DNA from: Chlorobaculum parvum NCIB 8327
GTDB lineage: Bacteria > Bacteroidota > Chlorobiia > Chlorobiales > Chlorobiaceae
Direction of reading: 5' to 3'
Length of the DNA: 64,000 nucleotides
NCBI RefSeq assembly: GCF_000020505.1
Contig: NC_011027.1
Coordinates: 294,001-358,000, forward strand
The stretch's first letter is position 1, and the number at the start of each line of letters is the position of its first letter. The notes below the pieces were generated by a model. That model made no database searches. It saw only the letters and a program-made list of their open reading frames with translations, and had not been told where the DNA came from. Positions 36,951 through 47,007 of this stretch are shown here, piece by piece. Position numbers and translations under genes: made by a program.

Positions 36951-37601
36951 AGCATACTGCGTGATGCTGTTGTGACGTTATGCTTTTGTTAACGCTTTGG
37001 CGGAAACGCATGGGATTAATTTTCTCTTTATGCTTCATGGTAAATTGTTTTTATAAGCCATATGTATTAGTTTTTAATGCTTTTATAAGCTGCGTGTATT
37101 ATATTAAGTGATTTTAAGGTAAAAAATACCCGTAAACCCCTAGGAATGACAGACTTTTTTCTGTTCTCTGCCGAAAACAGTCAAAAGCCTCTTTTTTTTG
37201 AAAGTTGCAGCCCTGATTCGGGTTGGTGGTGGTGTGACAGGTTAGAGAACGGTGATGCTGGTGAGCGGAAAGATGCGCTAACTATCAAGTGCGGTTCTGA
37301 TGCTTTGTGGTATGCCGGGAGCATTCATGTAGTTCTCTTCTAACAAAAAAGTCTGTTTTATGTCCAGAATTAACAACTTCCTGAAAGCTTCGTGCGCGCA
37401 GCCTCTGCGGCTACGAAGCACACCAGTCTGTGTCCGAAAGCCCCTCTCACAAAAAACGACGAACTTCTCACCGCGCACTCCATTCTTGCTGCCCGTGGCG
37501 TCATTGTTCTGCATTGGCCGGATTCATGTCTGACTGTTTCGTAAAAAGATCATTGTCGATCATTTGATTTCAACAACAAACAAAAAAGGAGTTTTTTGCT
37601 T
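36951..37601. other. Leader region of the adhesin gene, no clear gene
   Basis: About 650 bases. 37010-37135 is AT-rich and holds a direct repeat (37048-37070 and 37080-37103) with a shared TTTTATAAGCxxxxTGTATTA pattern, a candidate promoter/operator zone. Short open frames at 37146-37343 and about 37360-37530 resemble nothing known and are not called. Confidence 0.5.
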
Positions 37602-40304
37602 ATGAATGAGAGCAGGAAAGTACGCTTTCGCCGAAATTCGGTTGGTCGTCGTCGTTCTTACAAAAAAACCCTCGATCTGGCCATCGTTTGCGGTCTTCTC
37701 TCCATTACAGGTCTTCTGACATCTCCCAAGGACACACATGCTGCGGGCGGGGTAGTATACACGGATACCGTTTTGGGTGAAAGAACATCAACAACTACAT
37801 CTGTTGATGATACAACAGGTACGCTTACCACGGGTAATGTTTCGGCTAGCGGTACGGTGACTGGCGCTACGGGAACATTTACGAATCTGACCGGTACGAC
37901 GATAACTGGCACTACGATAACCGGTACGACGATAACCGGTACGACAGGAACGTTTACGAATCTGGCCGGCACTACGATAACCGGTACTACGGGATCGTTT
38001 GCGTCTATTTCTGGCAATCTGACTGGTAACGTGACCGGCGATGTTACGGGCAATCTGACTGGTAACGTGACTGGTAATCTAGATACTGGCGCAGGCGCAA
38101 GTATCATTGGCGATACGGTGACCGGAGTAACTATTACTGACGGAGCCGGGGCGAGCATGAGCGGCGGTGTCGTAACTGCTAATACAGTTAATACCGGAGT
38201 TCTAGATACAACCGGCAATGCATCGATTGGCGGCACCTTGGGAGTGACAGGTCAGACGTCGACGAACGGTCTGGACAACACGGGCGACATTACCAACACG
38301 GGCGATATCTCGACAGCGACGTTGCAGACTTCGGGCGATGCGACGGTCGGCGGGGCGCTTGGCGTAACGGGCCAGACGTCGACGAACGGTCTGGACAACA
38401 CGGGTGACATCACCAACACGGGCGATATCTCGACAGCGACGTTGCAGACTTCGGGCGATGCGACGGTTGGTGGCGCACTTGGCGTAACGGGTCAGACGTC
38501 GACGAACGGTCTGGACAACACGGGCGACATTACCAACACGGGCGATATCTCGACAGCGACGTTGCAGACTTCGGGCGATGCGACGGTCGGCGGGGCGCTT
38601 GGCGTAACGGGCCAGACGTCGACGAACGGTCTGGACAACACGGGTGACATCACCAACACGGGCGATATCTCGACAGCGACGTTGCAGACTTCGGGCGATG
38701 CGACGGTTGGTGGCGCACTTGGCGTAACGGGTCAGACGTCGACGAACGGTCTGGACAACACGGGCGACATCACCAATACTGGCGATATCTCGACGGCGAC
38801 GTTGCAGACTTCTGGCGATGCGACGGTTGGTGGCGCACTTGGCGTAACGGGTCAGACGTCGACGAATGGCCTTGACAACACGGGCGACATCACCAATACT
38901 GGCGATATCTCGACGGCGACGTTGCAGACTTCTGGTGATGCGACGGTCGGCGGGGCGCTTGGCGTGACGGGCCAGACGTCGACGAACGGTCTGGACAACA
39001 CGGGCGACATTACCAACACCGGCGATATCTCGACGGCGACGTTGCAGACTTCTGGCGATGCGACGGTTGGTGGCGCACTTGGCGTAACGGGTCAGACGTC
39101 GACGAATGGCCTTGACAACACGGGCGACATCACCAACACGGGCGACATCTCGACGGCGACGTTGCAGACCAGCGGATTAGCGACGCTGGATAGCGCGCAG
39201 GTAGACAACGATCTGAATGTCGATGGCGCAACGACCACAAACGGCATCACTAACACCGGCGATCTGTCATCAACGTCAACAGATGGTAGTGCTTCTCTGA
39301 ATGTTGTTGACGGAAGCGCTTCGCTTGGCGTCATCAACGCAGGCGGTCACCTAAACGGCATTACTGCTGATGCGACCAGTACAACTATTGCAGGAGGTAC
39401 GGCATCGACAACCCAGGTGCTTGACGACAACGGGGTCTCATACACCGACTCCACGAACGGCCAGACCTTTGCCGTCTCCAACAGCGCACAGGCTGACCTT
39501 GGTAATGATACAACAGTTGCCGGCTCGCTGACCATCCATGATGGAGCTGGAGACGCAACCACCGCTACGGTGACTGCAGGCGGTATGCTTGTCGATGACG
39601 GCACAAACACCGGCACCTACGGCGCTAATGGCGTTACCATTACCGGTGGGCCTGAAGATAATGTTATCCTGTCGAGCGCAGGGCTGGACAACGGTAACAA
39701 CAAAATCATCAACGTTGCTCCGGGCGAGTTGAGTGACACCTCGACCGACGCGGTTAACGGCAGCCAGCTTTACGCAACCGGCACCAGCACGGCCACCAAC
39801 TTCGGTGGTGGCTCCACCTATGACACGACCACCGGTATCGTCACCGCGCCGACCTATGTTGTTCAGGGGAATAGCTACAACAACGTCGGTTCTGCCATCG
39901 GCGCGCTCGACGACAGCGTGACCCGGCTCGATACCCGCCTCGACCGTGTGGGCGCCATGTCGGCAGCGTTGAGCGGTGTGCAGCCAATGTCGTTCAACGG
40001 CGAGAACCCGATGCAGATCGGCATTGCAGGTGGTGTGTACAATGGTGAGTATGCCGTTGCGCTTGGTCTGAACGCCTATGCGAGTGAACGCGTGCTCTTT
40101 AATCTGGGCGGAGCAATGTCAGGTGGCGAAGCGATGGGACGCGCAGGCGTTTCGATAGCGATCGGTAGCTCCAAACCCAAAGCTCCAACCGCATCAACTT
40201 CGGAGGTTGTGGCGTTGCGTAACGTTGTCAATACTCAGAACTCGCAGATCCAGGCGTTGATGCGCAGGCTTGCTGATCTTGAAAACAAGGTTTCTCAACA
40301 GTAA
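37602..40304 (+). CDS. YadA-type trimeric autotransporter adhesin
   Basis: 900 residues. ATG 37602 with an AGGAG site is preferred to TTG 37596. Long basic signal peptide (NSVGRRRSYKKTLDLAIVCG...THAAGG), then Thr/Gly-rich repeats (TITGTTITGTTITGTT, LTGNVTGDVTGNLTGNV), eight 40-residue units (TSTNGLDNTGDITNTGDIST...), and a stalk with head motifs including SDTSTDAVNGSQLYATG. The C-terminal YadA anchor contains LDTRLDRVGAMSAALSG and four beta strands. About 40 residues with a coiled coil follow the anchor. Likely outer-membrane, surface-exposed adhesion. Confidence 0.93.
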   Translation: MNESRKVRFRRNSVGRRRSYKKTLDLAIVCGLLSITGLLTSPKDTHAAGGVVYTDTVLGERTSTTTSVDDTTGTLTTGNVSASGTVTGATGTFTNLTGTTITGTTITGTTITGTTGTFTNLAGTTITGTTGSFASISGNLTGNVTGDVTGNLTGNVTGNLDTGAGASIIGDTVTGVTITDGAGASMSGGVVTANTVNTGVLDTTGNASIGGTLGVTGQTSTNGLDNTGDITNTGDISTATLQTSGDATVGGALGVTGQTSTNGLDNTGDITNTGDISTATLQTSGDATVGGALGVTGQTSTNGLDNTGDITNTGDISTATLQTSGDATVGGALGVTGQTSTNGLDNTGDITNTGDISTATLQTSGDATVGGALGVTGQTSTNGLDNTGDITNTGDISTATLQTSGDATVGGALGVTGQTSTNGLDNTGDITNTGDISTATLQTSGDATVGGALGVTGQTSTNGLDNTGDITNTGDISTATLQTSGDATVGGALGVTGQTSTNGLDNTGDITNTGDISTATLQTSGLATLDSAQVDNDLNVDGATTTNGITNTGDLSSTSTDGSASLNVVDGSASLGVINAGGHLNGITADATSTTIAGGTASTTQVLDDNGVSYTDSTNGQTFAVSNSAQADLGNDTTVAGSLTIHDGAGDATTATVTAGGMLVDDGTNTGTYGANGVTITGGPEDNVILSSAGLDNGNNKIINVAPGELSDTSTDAVNGSQLYATGTSTATNFGGGSTYDTTTGIVTAPTYVVQGNSYNNVGSAIGALDDSVTRLDTRLDRVGAMSAALSGVQPMSFNGENPMQIGIAGGVYNGEYAVALGLNAYASERVLFNLGGAMSGGEAMGRAGVSIAIGSSKPKAPTASTSEVVALRNVVNTQNSQIQALMRRLADLENKVSQQ
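38242..39181 (+). repeat. Eight tandem 120-bp coding repeats
   Basis: The CAGACGTCGACGAA mark recurs every 120 bases at 38254, 38374, 38494, 38614, 38734, 38854, 38974 and 39094. Two sequence variants alternate. 38281-38520 is repeated without change at 38521-38760, so the higher-order unit is 240 bp. The last unit diverges near 39170. All lie in frame in the adhesin stalk. Confidence 0.95.
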
Positions 40305-40341
40305 AGACGTCATCTCGGTAATGCAGTCACAAGCGTGACGC

Positions 40342-40380
40342 AACAAAGCGGCCCCGTTTTACCGGGGCCGCTTTGTTTTG
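40342..40380 (+). terminator. Rho-independent terminator of the adhesin gene
   Basis: Perfect 15-bp stem AACAAAGCGGCCCCG / CGGGGCCGCTTTGTT with loop TTTTAC, 37 bases after the stop. Confidence 0.9.
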
Positions 40381-40442
40381 GGACTATGACAGAAATAGAG
40401 GTCAGTCGTGCGGCAGTGACTTTTTCGTAGATTGAGCTGCGC

Positions 40443-40745
40443 TTGGTCAATGTTGCACGCGCCAGCTTCGAAGAGCTATTGCTTGACTACGAGGATTACC
40501 TGCGCTAAACGCCGAGGCGGTTCCAGAAAGAACGGACACATCGGGTGAATTTAATTGATCTGTCAGAGCAGGAGCCCCATAAGAGCGAGCCTCGCCGACA
40601 GCCGACGCCTGCCGGGGCGATTCCCTCGTGCCCGAAGTGCGGCAGGCCGATGGCGTTGCGAACGGCTAAAACTGGCAAAAACGCTGGCAAACAGTTCTGG
40701 GGTTGCACAGGATACCCCGACTGCAAAGAGGTGGTGCGAGTTTAA
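40443..40745 (+). pseudogene. Remnant of a four-helix-bundle-suffix / topoisomerase-zinc-finger protein
   Basis: One frame reads LVNVARASFEELLLDYEDYL R, TAA at 40506-40508, then continues to NLIDLSEQEP and a C-terminal zinc finger SCPKCGRPMALRTAKTGKNA...FWGCTGYPDCKEVV. This order matches 'four helix bundle suffix domain' proteins, but the middle section is missing and a stop interrupts it. The last 66 codons, from GTG 40545, could still be expressed as a small zinc-finger protein. Confidence 0.6.
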
Positions 40746-40781
40746 GAGCGCAGTCGGATCGGTCGGATCTGATCGATCTTT

Positions 40782-42056
40782 TTAATGCACCGAGCAGGAA
40801 ATGCAGGGGTCGTAGGAGCGCACCAGCATTTCGCAGAGCTTTTCAACCTCTTTTTCGCCTTTGCCTTGCGCCAGCGCCTGTTCGGCGAGGGCGTGGAGGT
40901 CGTAGTGGATGTTGGCGTTGTTCTGCGTCGTGGGGATGATGCAGTCGCCTTTGACCACCTTGCCGTTCTCGTCGGTTTCCATGTAGTGGTAGAGCACGCC
41001 TCGCGGGGCTTCGACAGCTCCGGTGGCGGCTCCGGCGCGGGGCTTGTAGTCAGCCTTGATGTCGCGCAGATCGTCGTCGAGCAGGCAGTCGATGATCTCT
41101 TCGGCGTCGGCGACGAGGTGGTGGCATTCGACGAGCTGGGCGACGTTGTTCATGAAGGGGTTGTGGCAGACCGGCTTGAGGCCGAACGCTTCCGCCGCCG
41201 CCTTCGCTTGCGGATGGAGCAGGTCGTAGTTGTTGTTGAATCGCGCGAGCGCTCCGGCAGCGGAGGATTCGCGGCTCACCTTCGTAAACTTGGTGGTGGC
41301 GAACTCGACCGTGTACTCGTTGGTCATCGCCAGATAGTCGTTCTCGTCGCGGCGGACGCCGTCGGTCGTGACCAGATCGCCGCCGATGTAGGGGTAGCTT
41401 TCGCCGTCGAAGAGCGAGATGAACTCGGTTTCGCGCACGAAGTCGGGGATCGTCAGTGTCTTGAAAAATTCCGTCGCTTTATCGAGCATCGGCTTGCGGT
41501 CAACGATCATCTGCTTGATTTCGGCGAGGCGCTGCTTCGACGGGGCTTTGCTGACGCCGCCGAGCACGAGGCTGACCGGGTGCGTGGCGCGGCCCGTGGT
41601 GGCGATGCTCAGTTCGTTGCCCAGCTCCTTGAGCATCAGCCCCGCCTCGACCACCTCCGGGTGCGACTGCAAGAGCGGCACGGCGCTCGGCGTGCCCGCA
41701 AAGTCCGGCGCGGCGAGGAAGAAGAGGTGTAGCGCGTGGCTTTGCAAGGTCTCGCCGTGCATGGCGAGCAGGCGGATGATCCTGGCTGTTTCGGGCGGTG
41801 TGATCTGCATGGCGCGCTCCAGCGAGCGGATGCTGGCCAGCGAGTGGCTGATCGAGCAGATGCCGCAGATGCGCGAAGTGAGGAACGGCACCCGCTCGGC
41901 GGAGAGTCCCTTCACCATCACTTCAAAAAAGCGCGGCGTTTCGACCACCGCCCATTTGGCGTCAACGAGCTTGCCGTCCCTGACTGAAATGCGAATATCG
42001 CCGTGGCCTTCGACCCTCGGCAGGTGGTGGATGTCTATGTTGAAGTCAACCTTCAT
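40782..42056 (-). CDS. hydA: [NiFe] hydrogenase large (alpha) subunit, group 3b sulfhydrogenase type
   Basis: 424 residues. N-terminal nickel ligands are in [11 protein letters not shown]-terminal ligands are in [10 protein letters not shown], after which the stop follows at once. Precursors usually carry a C-terminal peptide beyond this His that a maturation protease removes; none is encoded here. Partners are the small, flavin and iron-sulfur subunit genes upstream. Oxidises or makes H2 with NAD(P)(H) in the cytoplasm, perhaps also reducing sulfur. It overlaps the small-subunit gene by 11 bases. Confidence 0.92.
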   Translation of the reverse strand: MKVDFNIDIHHLPRVEGHGDIRISVRDGKLVDAKWAVVETPRFFEVMVKGLSAERVPFLTSRICGICSISHSLASIRSLERAMQITPPETARIIRLLAMHGETLQSHALHLFFLAAPDFAGTPSAVPLLQSHPEVVEAGLMLKELGNELSIATTGRATHPVSLVLGGVSKAPSKQRLAEIKQMIVDRKPMLDKATEFFKTLTIPDFVRETEFISLFDGESYPYIGGDLVTTDGVRRDENDYLAMTNEYTVEFATTKFTKVSRESSAAGALARFNNNYDLLHPQAKAAAEAFGLKPVCHNPFMNNVAQLVECHHLVADAEEIIDCLLDDDLRDIKADYKPRAGAATGAVEAPRGVLYHYMETDENGKVVKGDCIIPTTQNNANIHYDLHALAEQALAQGKGEKEVEKLCEMLVRSYDPCISCSVH

Positions 42057-42819
42057 GATTCAGATACTCCGCGAAACCGTTGTAAAATGCGAGCTTTTCC
42101 TTCATTTCGTCCTCGCTCAGTCCATGCTCCCTGACGAGCTGCACGAACGAGTCGTAGTTGATGTCGTCCGCCGGACCGCGGCAGCCGAGGCAGACCGTTT
42201 TGCCGGAGGGGCAGACCGCGTCGCACCCCGCGCGTGAGATCGGCCCGAGGCACACTTCACCCAAATCGAACAGGCAGGTGTTGAGCCGCTGCTTGCACTC
42301 GACGCATACCGGGTACTTCGGCAGCGAGATGGGCGAGCGGGTGGCGATGCTCACCACGATGCGCTCGACCTCCTCCTTGTTCACCGGGCAGCCGGGAATC
42401 GAGTAATCGACCTTGACGAAGTCGCTGATCTTGTGCGACTCCTGCATCGTGTCGATCTCTTTGTCGCCATAGACCGTGCGGATGCACTCTTCCTTGTCGA
42501 ACTTGTTCTTCTGCGCGTTCATGCCGCCGAAGCAGGCGCAGGTTCCGTAAGCGACGAGCACTTTTGCCTGGGCGCGGATCGCCTTCAGCCGCTCGACTTC
42601 GTCCTGGCGCGTGATGCTTCCCTCGACGAGAGCGATGTCGTAATCGTCCAGCCGCTCCGAGGAAATTTCGCGGAAGTTCCTGATGTCGAGCAGGGCAAGG
42701 AACTCCGGCAGGGTCGATTCCTTGTTGGCGAGCTGGAGCTGGCACCCTTCGCAGCAGGTGAAGTCGAAAGAGCCGATTTTCAGCTTCTCTATGTCGAATC
42801 CGAGGTGGTTCATGGTCAA
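42046..42819 (-). CDS. hydD: [NiFe] hydrogenase small (delta) subunit
   Basis: 257 residues. The proximal cluster is in [15 protein letters not shown]. Further Fe-S cysteines are in [24 protein letters not shown], and [35 protein letters not shown]. No Tat signal, as expected for a soluble group 3 enzyme. It begins 3 bases after the gamma subunit stop. Confidence 0.92.
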   Translation of the reverse strand: MTMNHLGFDIEKLKIGSFDFTCCEGCQLQLANKESTLPEFLALLDIRNFREISSERLDDYDIALVEGSITRQDEVERLKAIRAQAKVLVAYGTCACFGGMNAQKNKFDKEECIRTVYGDKEIDTMQESHKISDFVKVDYSIPGCPVNKEEVERIVVSIATRSPISLPKYPVCVECKQRLNTCLFDLGEVCLGPISRAGCDAVCPSGKTVCLGCRGPADDINYDSFVQLVREHGLSEDEMKEKLAFYNGFAEYLNHEG

Positions 42820-42822
42820 TCG

Positions 42823-43740
42823 TTAAATCGCTTCCTTGAGGTTCATGACGCTCCAGTAGTCGAACACCGGGCCGTCGAGGCAGGTGAAGGTCGAGCCGAC
42901 CATGCAGCGGCAGCACTTGCCCATGCCGCAGTGCATCCGGCGCTCCAGCGATACGAACATCCGGTTCATCGGAATGCCGAGCTTGTCGAGGTGCGTGCAG
43001 ACGAACTTGAACATCACCGGCGGGCCGCAGACAATCGCCCAGGTGTTTTTCGGATCGATGGTGATGTCGTCGAACAGCGAGGTAATCATCCCCGTGCGTC
43101 CCGTCCACTCGTCGCTTGGCTTTTCGACGATGGTGTGCAGGTCGATGTGGCTGACGGTTTTCCACTCCTCGAACTGGTAGGTGAAGAGCATCTGCGACGG
43201 CTCTTTCGCGCCATACAGAAAGCTCACGTTGCGGTAGTGGTCGCGGTGGTCGTTGATCCAGAAGAGTGGTGCGCGCAAGGGGGCGATGCCGAGGCCACCC
43301 GCGATGAGCAGCACGTCCGAGTCCTGCATTGCCTCCATCGGGAACGAGGTGCCGAACGGCCCGCGAACGGCGATAAACGCGCCTTGCTTTGCCTCGAACA
43401 GCGCCGAGGTGACGTGGCCCGCCTTGCGGATACATAGCTCTATGAACTCGCGGTTGCTCGTGGCGCTCGAAATCGAGATCGGCGCTTCGCCGTAGCCCGG
43501 CACATCGAGCATCAGGAACTGGCCGGGGCGGAAGGTGAACAGTGCCCGTTCATGGGGATCGACGATGCGGAGCTGAAAGAGCTTTTCGTGCTCCGAAAGC
43601 GGCACGATGTTGGTTATGCGGCATTTGTAGCCGTGGTCGGTCACCATGAGTTCCGACTTCTTGCCGAAGTCAGGGCTCGTGCGGGCGAACGGTTCTCGGT
43701 TCAGCTCTTCTCCGGAGATGGTAAAACGCAGGTCACGCAT
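42823..43740 (-). CDS. hydG: Hydrogenase FAD/NAD(P)-binding (gamma) subunit
   Basis: Ferredoxin-reductase-like protein: [20 protein letters not shown] (flavin), [20 protein letters not shown] and [14 protein letters not shown] (NAD(P)), and C-terminal 2Fe-2S cysteines [13 protein letters not shown]...FTCLDGP. The 305-residue form overlaps the upstream gene by 40 bases. An ATG at 43647 ([15 protein letters not shown]) gives a more usual family start and no overlap. It moves electrons between NAD(P)H and the Fe-S chain. Confidence 0.9.
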   Translation of the reverse strand: MRDLRFTISGEELNREPFARTSPDFGKKSELMVTDHGYKCRITNIVPLSEHEKLFQLRIVDPHERALFTFRPGQFLMLDVPGYGEAPISISSATSNREFIELCIRKAGHVTSALFEAKQGAFIAVRGPFGTSFPMEAMQDSDVLLIAGGLGIAPLRAPLFWINDHRDHYRNVSFLYGAKEPSQMLFTYQFEEWKTVSHIDLHTIVEKPSDEWTGRTGMITSLFDDITIDPKNTWAIVCGPPVMFKFVCTHLDKLGIPMNRMFVSLERRMHCGMGKCCRCMVGSTFTCLDGPVFDYWSVMNLKEAI

Positions 43741-44780
43741 GATTCTTTTTCAAGTCTGAGGTCGTTGATGACGTCCTTCGGGTTGATGCCCGCCAGGCAG
43801 GCGCGTCCGCAGCGGTTGCATCCGACGCAGATCTGCTGGTTGTCGTTCACTGCAAAGCCGCGGTAATGGTGATAGTAACGGTACTTCAGCCGGTCGCCGT
43901 TTTTCGGGCGGAAATTGTGGCCGCCGGTTACTTCGGCGAAGTCGATCAGGTTGCAGGAATAAAGCCGTTTCTCCCGGCTGGAGCTTTCCAGGTCGGTGGC
44001 GAGGTGCTCCTCCATATTGTAGCAGTAGCAGGTCGGGCAGACCATCGCGCAGGTGCCACAGTTCAGGCACTTGTCGCCCCACTTCTCCCAGATCGGCGAG
44101 TCGAATTCAAGGTCGAGGAACATCGGCAGGCCGGTCACCTCGACGTTGGTCTTGAAGCTCTGCTTGATGAGCTTGCGCCGTTCGATCAGTTTGCAGTCGT
44201 CCTCGTAGGTCGGGTCGGAAGTCTCGAACTCCTTGAGGAAATTGAAGGCTTTCGAAGAGTTGATCGACAGGAAATAGTTCTCGCCGATGTCCGAGGCGAA
44301 CACGTTGAAACCGTGATCGGTCGTGTGCTTGTTCATCGAGCGGCAGAAGCAGTCCGGCAGCGGCAGATGATCCATGCCGATGATGAAGGTGTTCTTGCGG
44401 CGCGCCAGATAGTACGGCGAAGGGTACGGCCCTTTCAGCATCACCTCGTCGAGGATGTTGATGGCGTTGATGTCACACGGACGCAGGCCGAAAAGCACGA
44501 TCGGCGGCGCGTCGTACTCCACCTCCTGATCCCAGTTTTTATCCTTGAAGCTGAACTTCGACAGCTCCTCGCGGAACGGCATGAGCAGGTGCTTGGCGGA
44601 CGAGGTCGTGACGGTGTAGTCGAAAGCGATTTCGTCTGCCGAGGCGACCGGCATGAACTGGTAGATCGGTTCGCCATTGTGGTCGGTATCGACCTGGCGC
44701 GGCCCGTAAGAGGTGTTCGCCCTGACGAGGGCATCGACAAAGGCGCGGAATTCGGGTTTGGAGATGACTTTATAGATCAT
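43701..44780 (-). CDS. hydB: Hydrogenase 4Fe-4S (beta) subunit
   Basis: 359 residues. Two ferredoxin-type sets near the C-terminus: [18 protein letters not shown] and [19 protein letters not shown]. The middle has [17 protein letters not shown] and CFCRSMN, typical of this family. It is first in the order beta-gamma-delta-alpha, the same as in Pyrococcus sulfhydrogenase operons. The promoter should lie in 44781-44889, where no site is obvious. Confidence 0.92.
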   Translation of the reverse strand: MIYKVISKPEFRAFVDALVRANTSYGPRQVDTDHNGEPIYQFMPVASADEIAFDYTVTTSSAKHLLMPFREELSKFSFKDKNWDQEVEYDAPPIVLFGLRPCDINAINILDEVMLKGPYPSPYYLARRKNTFIIGMDHLPLPDCFCRSMNKHTTDHGFNVFASDIGENYFLSINSSKAFNFLKEFETSDPTYEDDCKLIERRKLIKQSFKTNVEVTGLPMFLDLEFDSPIWEKWGDKCLNCGTCAMVCPTCYCYNMEEHLATDLESSSREKRLYSCNLIDFAEVTGGHNFRPKNGDRLKYRYYHHYRGFAVNDNQQICVGCNRCGRACLAGINPKDVINDLRLEKESCVTCVLPSPEKS

Positions 44781-44889
44781 TCGCTGTCTCCGGTTGGGGC
44801 GAGGTATCCGTTGTTGACGCTGCCTGTATGGCAGGCGCCATCATATATCAAGGTATTGAAAGAGAGGGAGACGGGAAAGCGCTAAGTTG

Positions 44890-46128
44890 TTACTTTTTCA
44901 ATAAAACATAGACTTTATCGTTTTTCCGAACGCGGTTGCATCTGACGGTGAAAACCTGGCCCTGCCCGATCCGGTTTGCGGGGTCGCCGTCGAGATGCAG
45001 CTCGGCGTCCGGCACGGTGACGAGGCCGGTCGCCGAGCCCTGAATCGAGAGCGTCACGCCGGAATCAACGCTGGGCGCGTGGACGAGGATTTCCGCCACG
45101 CCTGCTTTAGGGAAGTATTTGCGCACGACACCGACATAACTCTTGGTTTCGGTCGCCACCGATCCGGAGTGTTTTGTCCACGCATCCGCCGGTTTGCCGA
45201 AGAAGAAGCCTTCGGAGAAGCCGCGGTTGTAAACCCGCGCCAGATCGTCCTGAAGTCCGTCGGTCAGCGTTCGGTACGCCTCGTCGAAATTCTCGTCATC
45301 CCGGTGTTCGGCGATGAAGTCGATGGCCTTGCGGTAAGCGGCGGTGGTGGTGGCGACGTATTCGGGGCTGCGGTTGCGGCCTTCGATTTTGAATGCGCCG
45401 ATGCCTGCGTCGAAGAGCTTGTCGAGGAACGGCAGCGTGCAGAGGTCTTTCGGACTCATCACGTAGTCGGAGCCGAGTTCCAGCTCGAAGCCCTCCTCGA
45501 CGTCCGCGATGCGGTACGAGCGTCGGCACGGTTGTACGCACTCGCCGCGGTTGGCCGAGCGCCCGAACAGCTCCTGCGACAAAAAGCAGCGCCCGGAGAC
45601 CGCCACGCACATCGCGCCGTGCACGAAGCTTTCGACCGTCACCGGCAGCTTTTCGGCGGCGATGCATTTTGTGATGGCCGCTGTCTGCTCCAGCGTCAGT
45701 TCGCGGGCCAGCACGATCATCCTCGCGCCGAGTGAGGCGTAAAAGCGGAGCGCACTGATGTTGCTCACCGAGGCCTGCGTCGAGAGGTGGATCGGCATCG
45801 CATGGCGGCGGCACGCCTCGACGACCGCCAAGTCCCAGCAGATTACGGCGTCGAGTCCGGCGGCTTTGGCGGTGGCAACTGTGCGGTCAACCTCGCCGAG
45901 TTCGGCGTCGTAGATCACCGAGTTCAGCGCGAGGTAAGCCTTTGCGCCGTGGCTCCGGCAGAGTCGCGCGATACCTCCGAAGTCGCCCGGTGCAAAGCCC
46001 TTGCTCGCCGCCCGCATGTTGAACCCCTCCGCTCCGAAATAGACAGCGTTGGCTCCCGCGTCGAGAGCTGCACGCATCGAAGTCCAGTCGCCGGCCGGCG
46101 AGATCAGTTCTGGTTTGGTGACGGGCAT
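44890..46128 (-). CDS. U32-family peptidase-like protein (tRNA/rRNA hydroxylation type)
   Basis: 412 residues from ATG 46128. [36 protein letters not shown] and [20 protein letters not shown] with [10 protein letters not shown] are the U32 signature with its cysteines. Members (TrhP, RlhA) act in RNA C-hydroxylation rather than proteolysis. The exact target is not set here. The C-terminal domain is short and beta-rich. Confidence 0.9.
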   Translation of the reverse strand: MPVTKPELISPAGDWTSMRAALDAGANAVYFGAEGFNMRAASKGFAPGDFGGIARLCRSHGAKAYLALNSVIYDAELGEVDRTVATAKAAGLDAVICWDLAVVEACRRHAMPIHLSTQASVSNISALRFYASLGARMIVLARELTLEQTAAITKCIAAEKLPVTVESFVHGAMCVAVSGRCFLSQELFGRSANRGECVQPCRRSYRIADVEEGFELELGSDYVMSPKDLCTLPFLDKLFDAGIGAFKIEGRNRSPEYVATTTAAYRKAIDFIAEHRDDENFDEAYRTLTDGLQDDLARVYNRGFSEGFFFGKPADAWTKHSGSVATETKSYVGVVRKYFPKAGVAEILVHAPSVDSGVTLSIQGSATGLVTVPDAELHLDGDPANRIGQGQVFTVRCNRVRKNDKVYVLLKK

Positions 46129-46197
46129 GGGCAGCAAGGATGAAAAGCGAATTATTCGTTACTTTAAAGTCCAAAATATACCATCTGATTTGAAGAT

Positions 46198-47007
46198 ATG
46201 AACCAACGTCTTGTTGCCGGAGTTCTCGCCGGCTTATCCCTCGCCTTTATCGCGGCCGAACTTCTGGTCGCCACGCTTGGCGGTTTCGATACCGGATGGA
46301 TGGTGCTGCTGCTTTCGTTCTATGCCGGGTTGGTCGGGCTGTTGTTCGGAGTGCGTACGCTGTCGGAAGGCAGGCGGGAGGTGGTCGAGAGCGTCTCGGA
46401 GCGGCGGGCGCGGGCCAAGCGCGACGGGCTGGTGGGCGATCTGCTCGACGACTACGAGATCGACGAAGAGTTCATCGGGCGCGGCAAGCGCAAATTCTCA
46501 GCTTCAAAACCGGCCACGTCGCAACCATCAGCTTCGCCATCATCCGGAGCGTCAGGCGACCGGCCTCTCGATGACGATGAACTGAAGTCAGCCATTACGG
46601 CTCATGCCGACATGATGGGCGGACTCGGGAACCTGCGCACAAGGATCGAGGCGATGGACGATCTTGATTTCTATTCGATGGCCCGCAAGGTCGGTATGGC
46701 GGGGGTGAGCCGCACGCGCGCGCTTGCCGTGGTGACTGAGCTGGTGTCAGCATCCGGTGGCGCGATGCTTGACGAAGCTTCTCCGCTGTCGCTTTCCATT
46801 GACAAGGGTTCGTTCGACGATTACATCAAACGCTGCATGAACAATCCCGATACCCGCGTCGATGATGAGGCCAACGACAGCGAGAGCTTTTCGGTAGGTC
46901 TCGATGCGGGCGATCTTTCGTCGCAGCCGGGTACGCCGCCGACCGAGTTTTCCCACGATCCGAAAGCGGTCATTGAGCGCTTCAAACGGTCGGCAGGCAA
47001 GCGATGA
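46198..47007 (+). CDS. Two-helix membrane protein with helical domain, unknown
   Basis: 269 residues. Two N-terminal hydrophobic helices (VAGVLAGLSLAFIAAELLVA; WMVLLLSFYAGLVGLLFGVR) are followed by a basic/acidic coiled stretch and a Ser/Pro linker. A C-terminal domain has a compact segment (GLGNLRTRIEAMDDLDFYSM). No known family recognised. Its stop overlaps the next start by 4 bases. Confidence 0.75.
   Translation: MNQRLVAGVLAGLSLAFIAAELLVATLGGFDTGWMVLLLSFYAGLVGLLFGVRTLSEGRREVVESVSERRARAKRDGLVGDLLDDYEIDEEFIGRGKRKFSASKPATSQPSASPSSGASGDRPLDDDELKSAITAHADMMGGLGNLRTRIEAMDDLDFYSMARKVGMAGVSRTRALAVVTELVSASGGAMLDEASPLSLSIDKGSFDDYIKRCMNNPDTRVDDEANDSESFSVGLDAGDLSSQPGTPPTEFSHDPKAVIERFKRSAGKR

Noticed and set aside
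38242-39181. Regular 120-bp repeats considered as a CRISPR array
   Set aside because: Units are contiguous, in frame, have no unique spacers and encode adhesin stalk.
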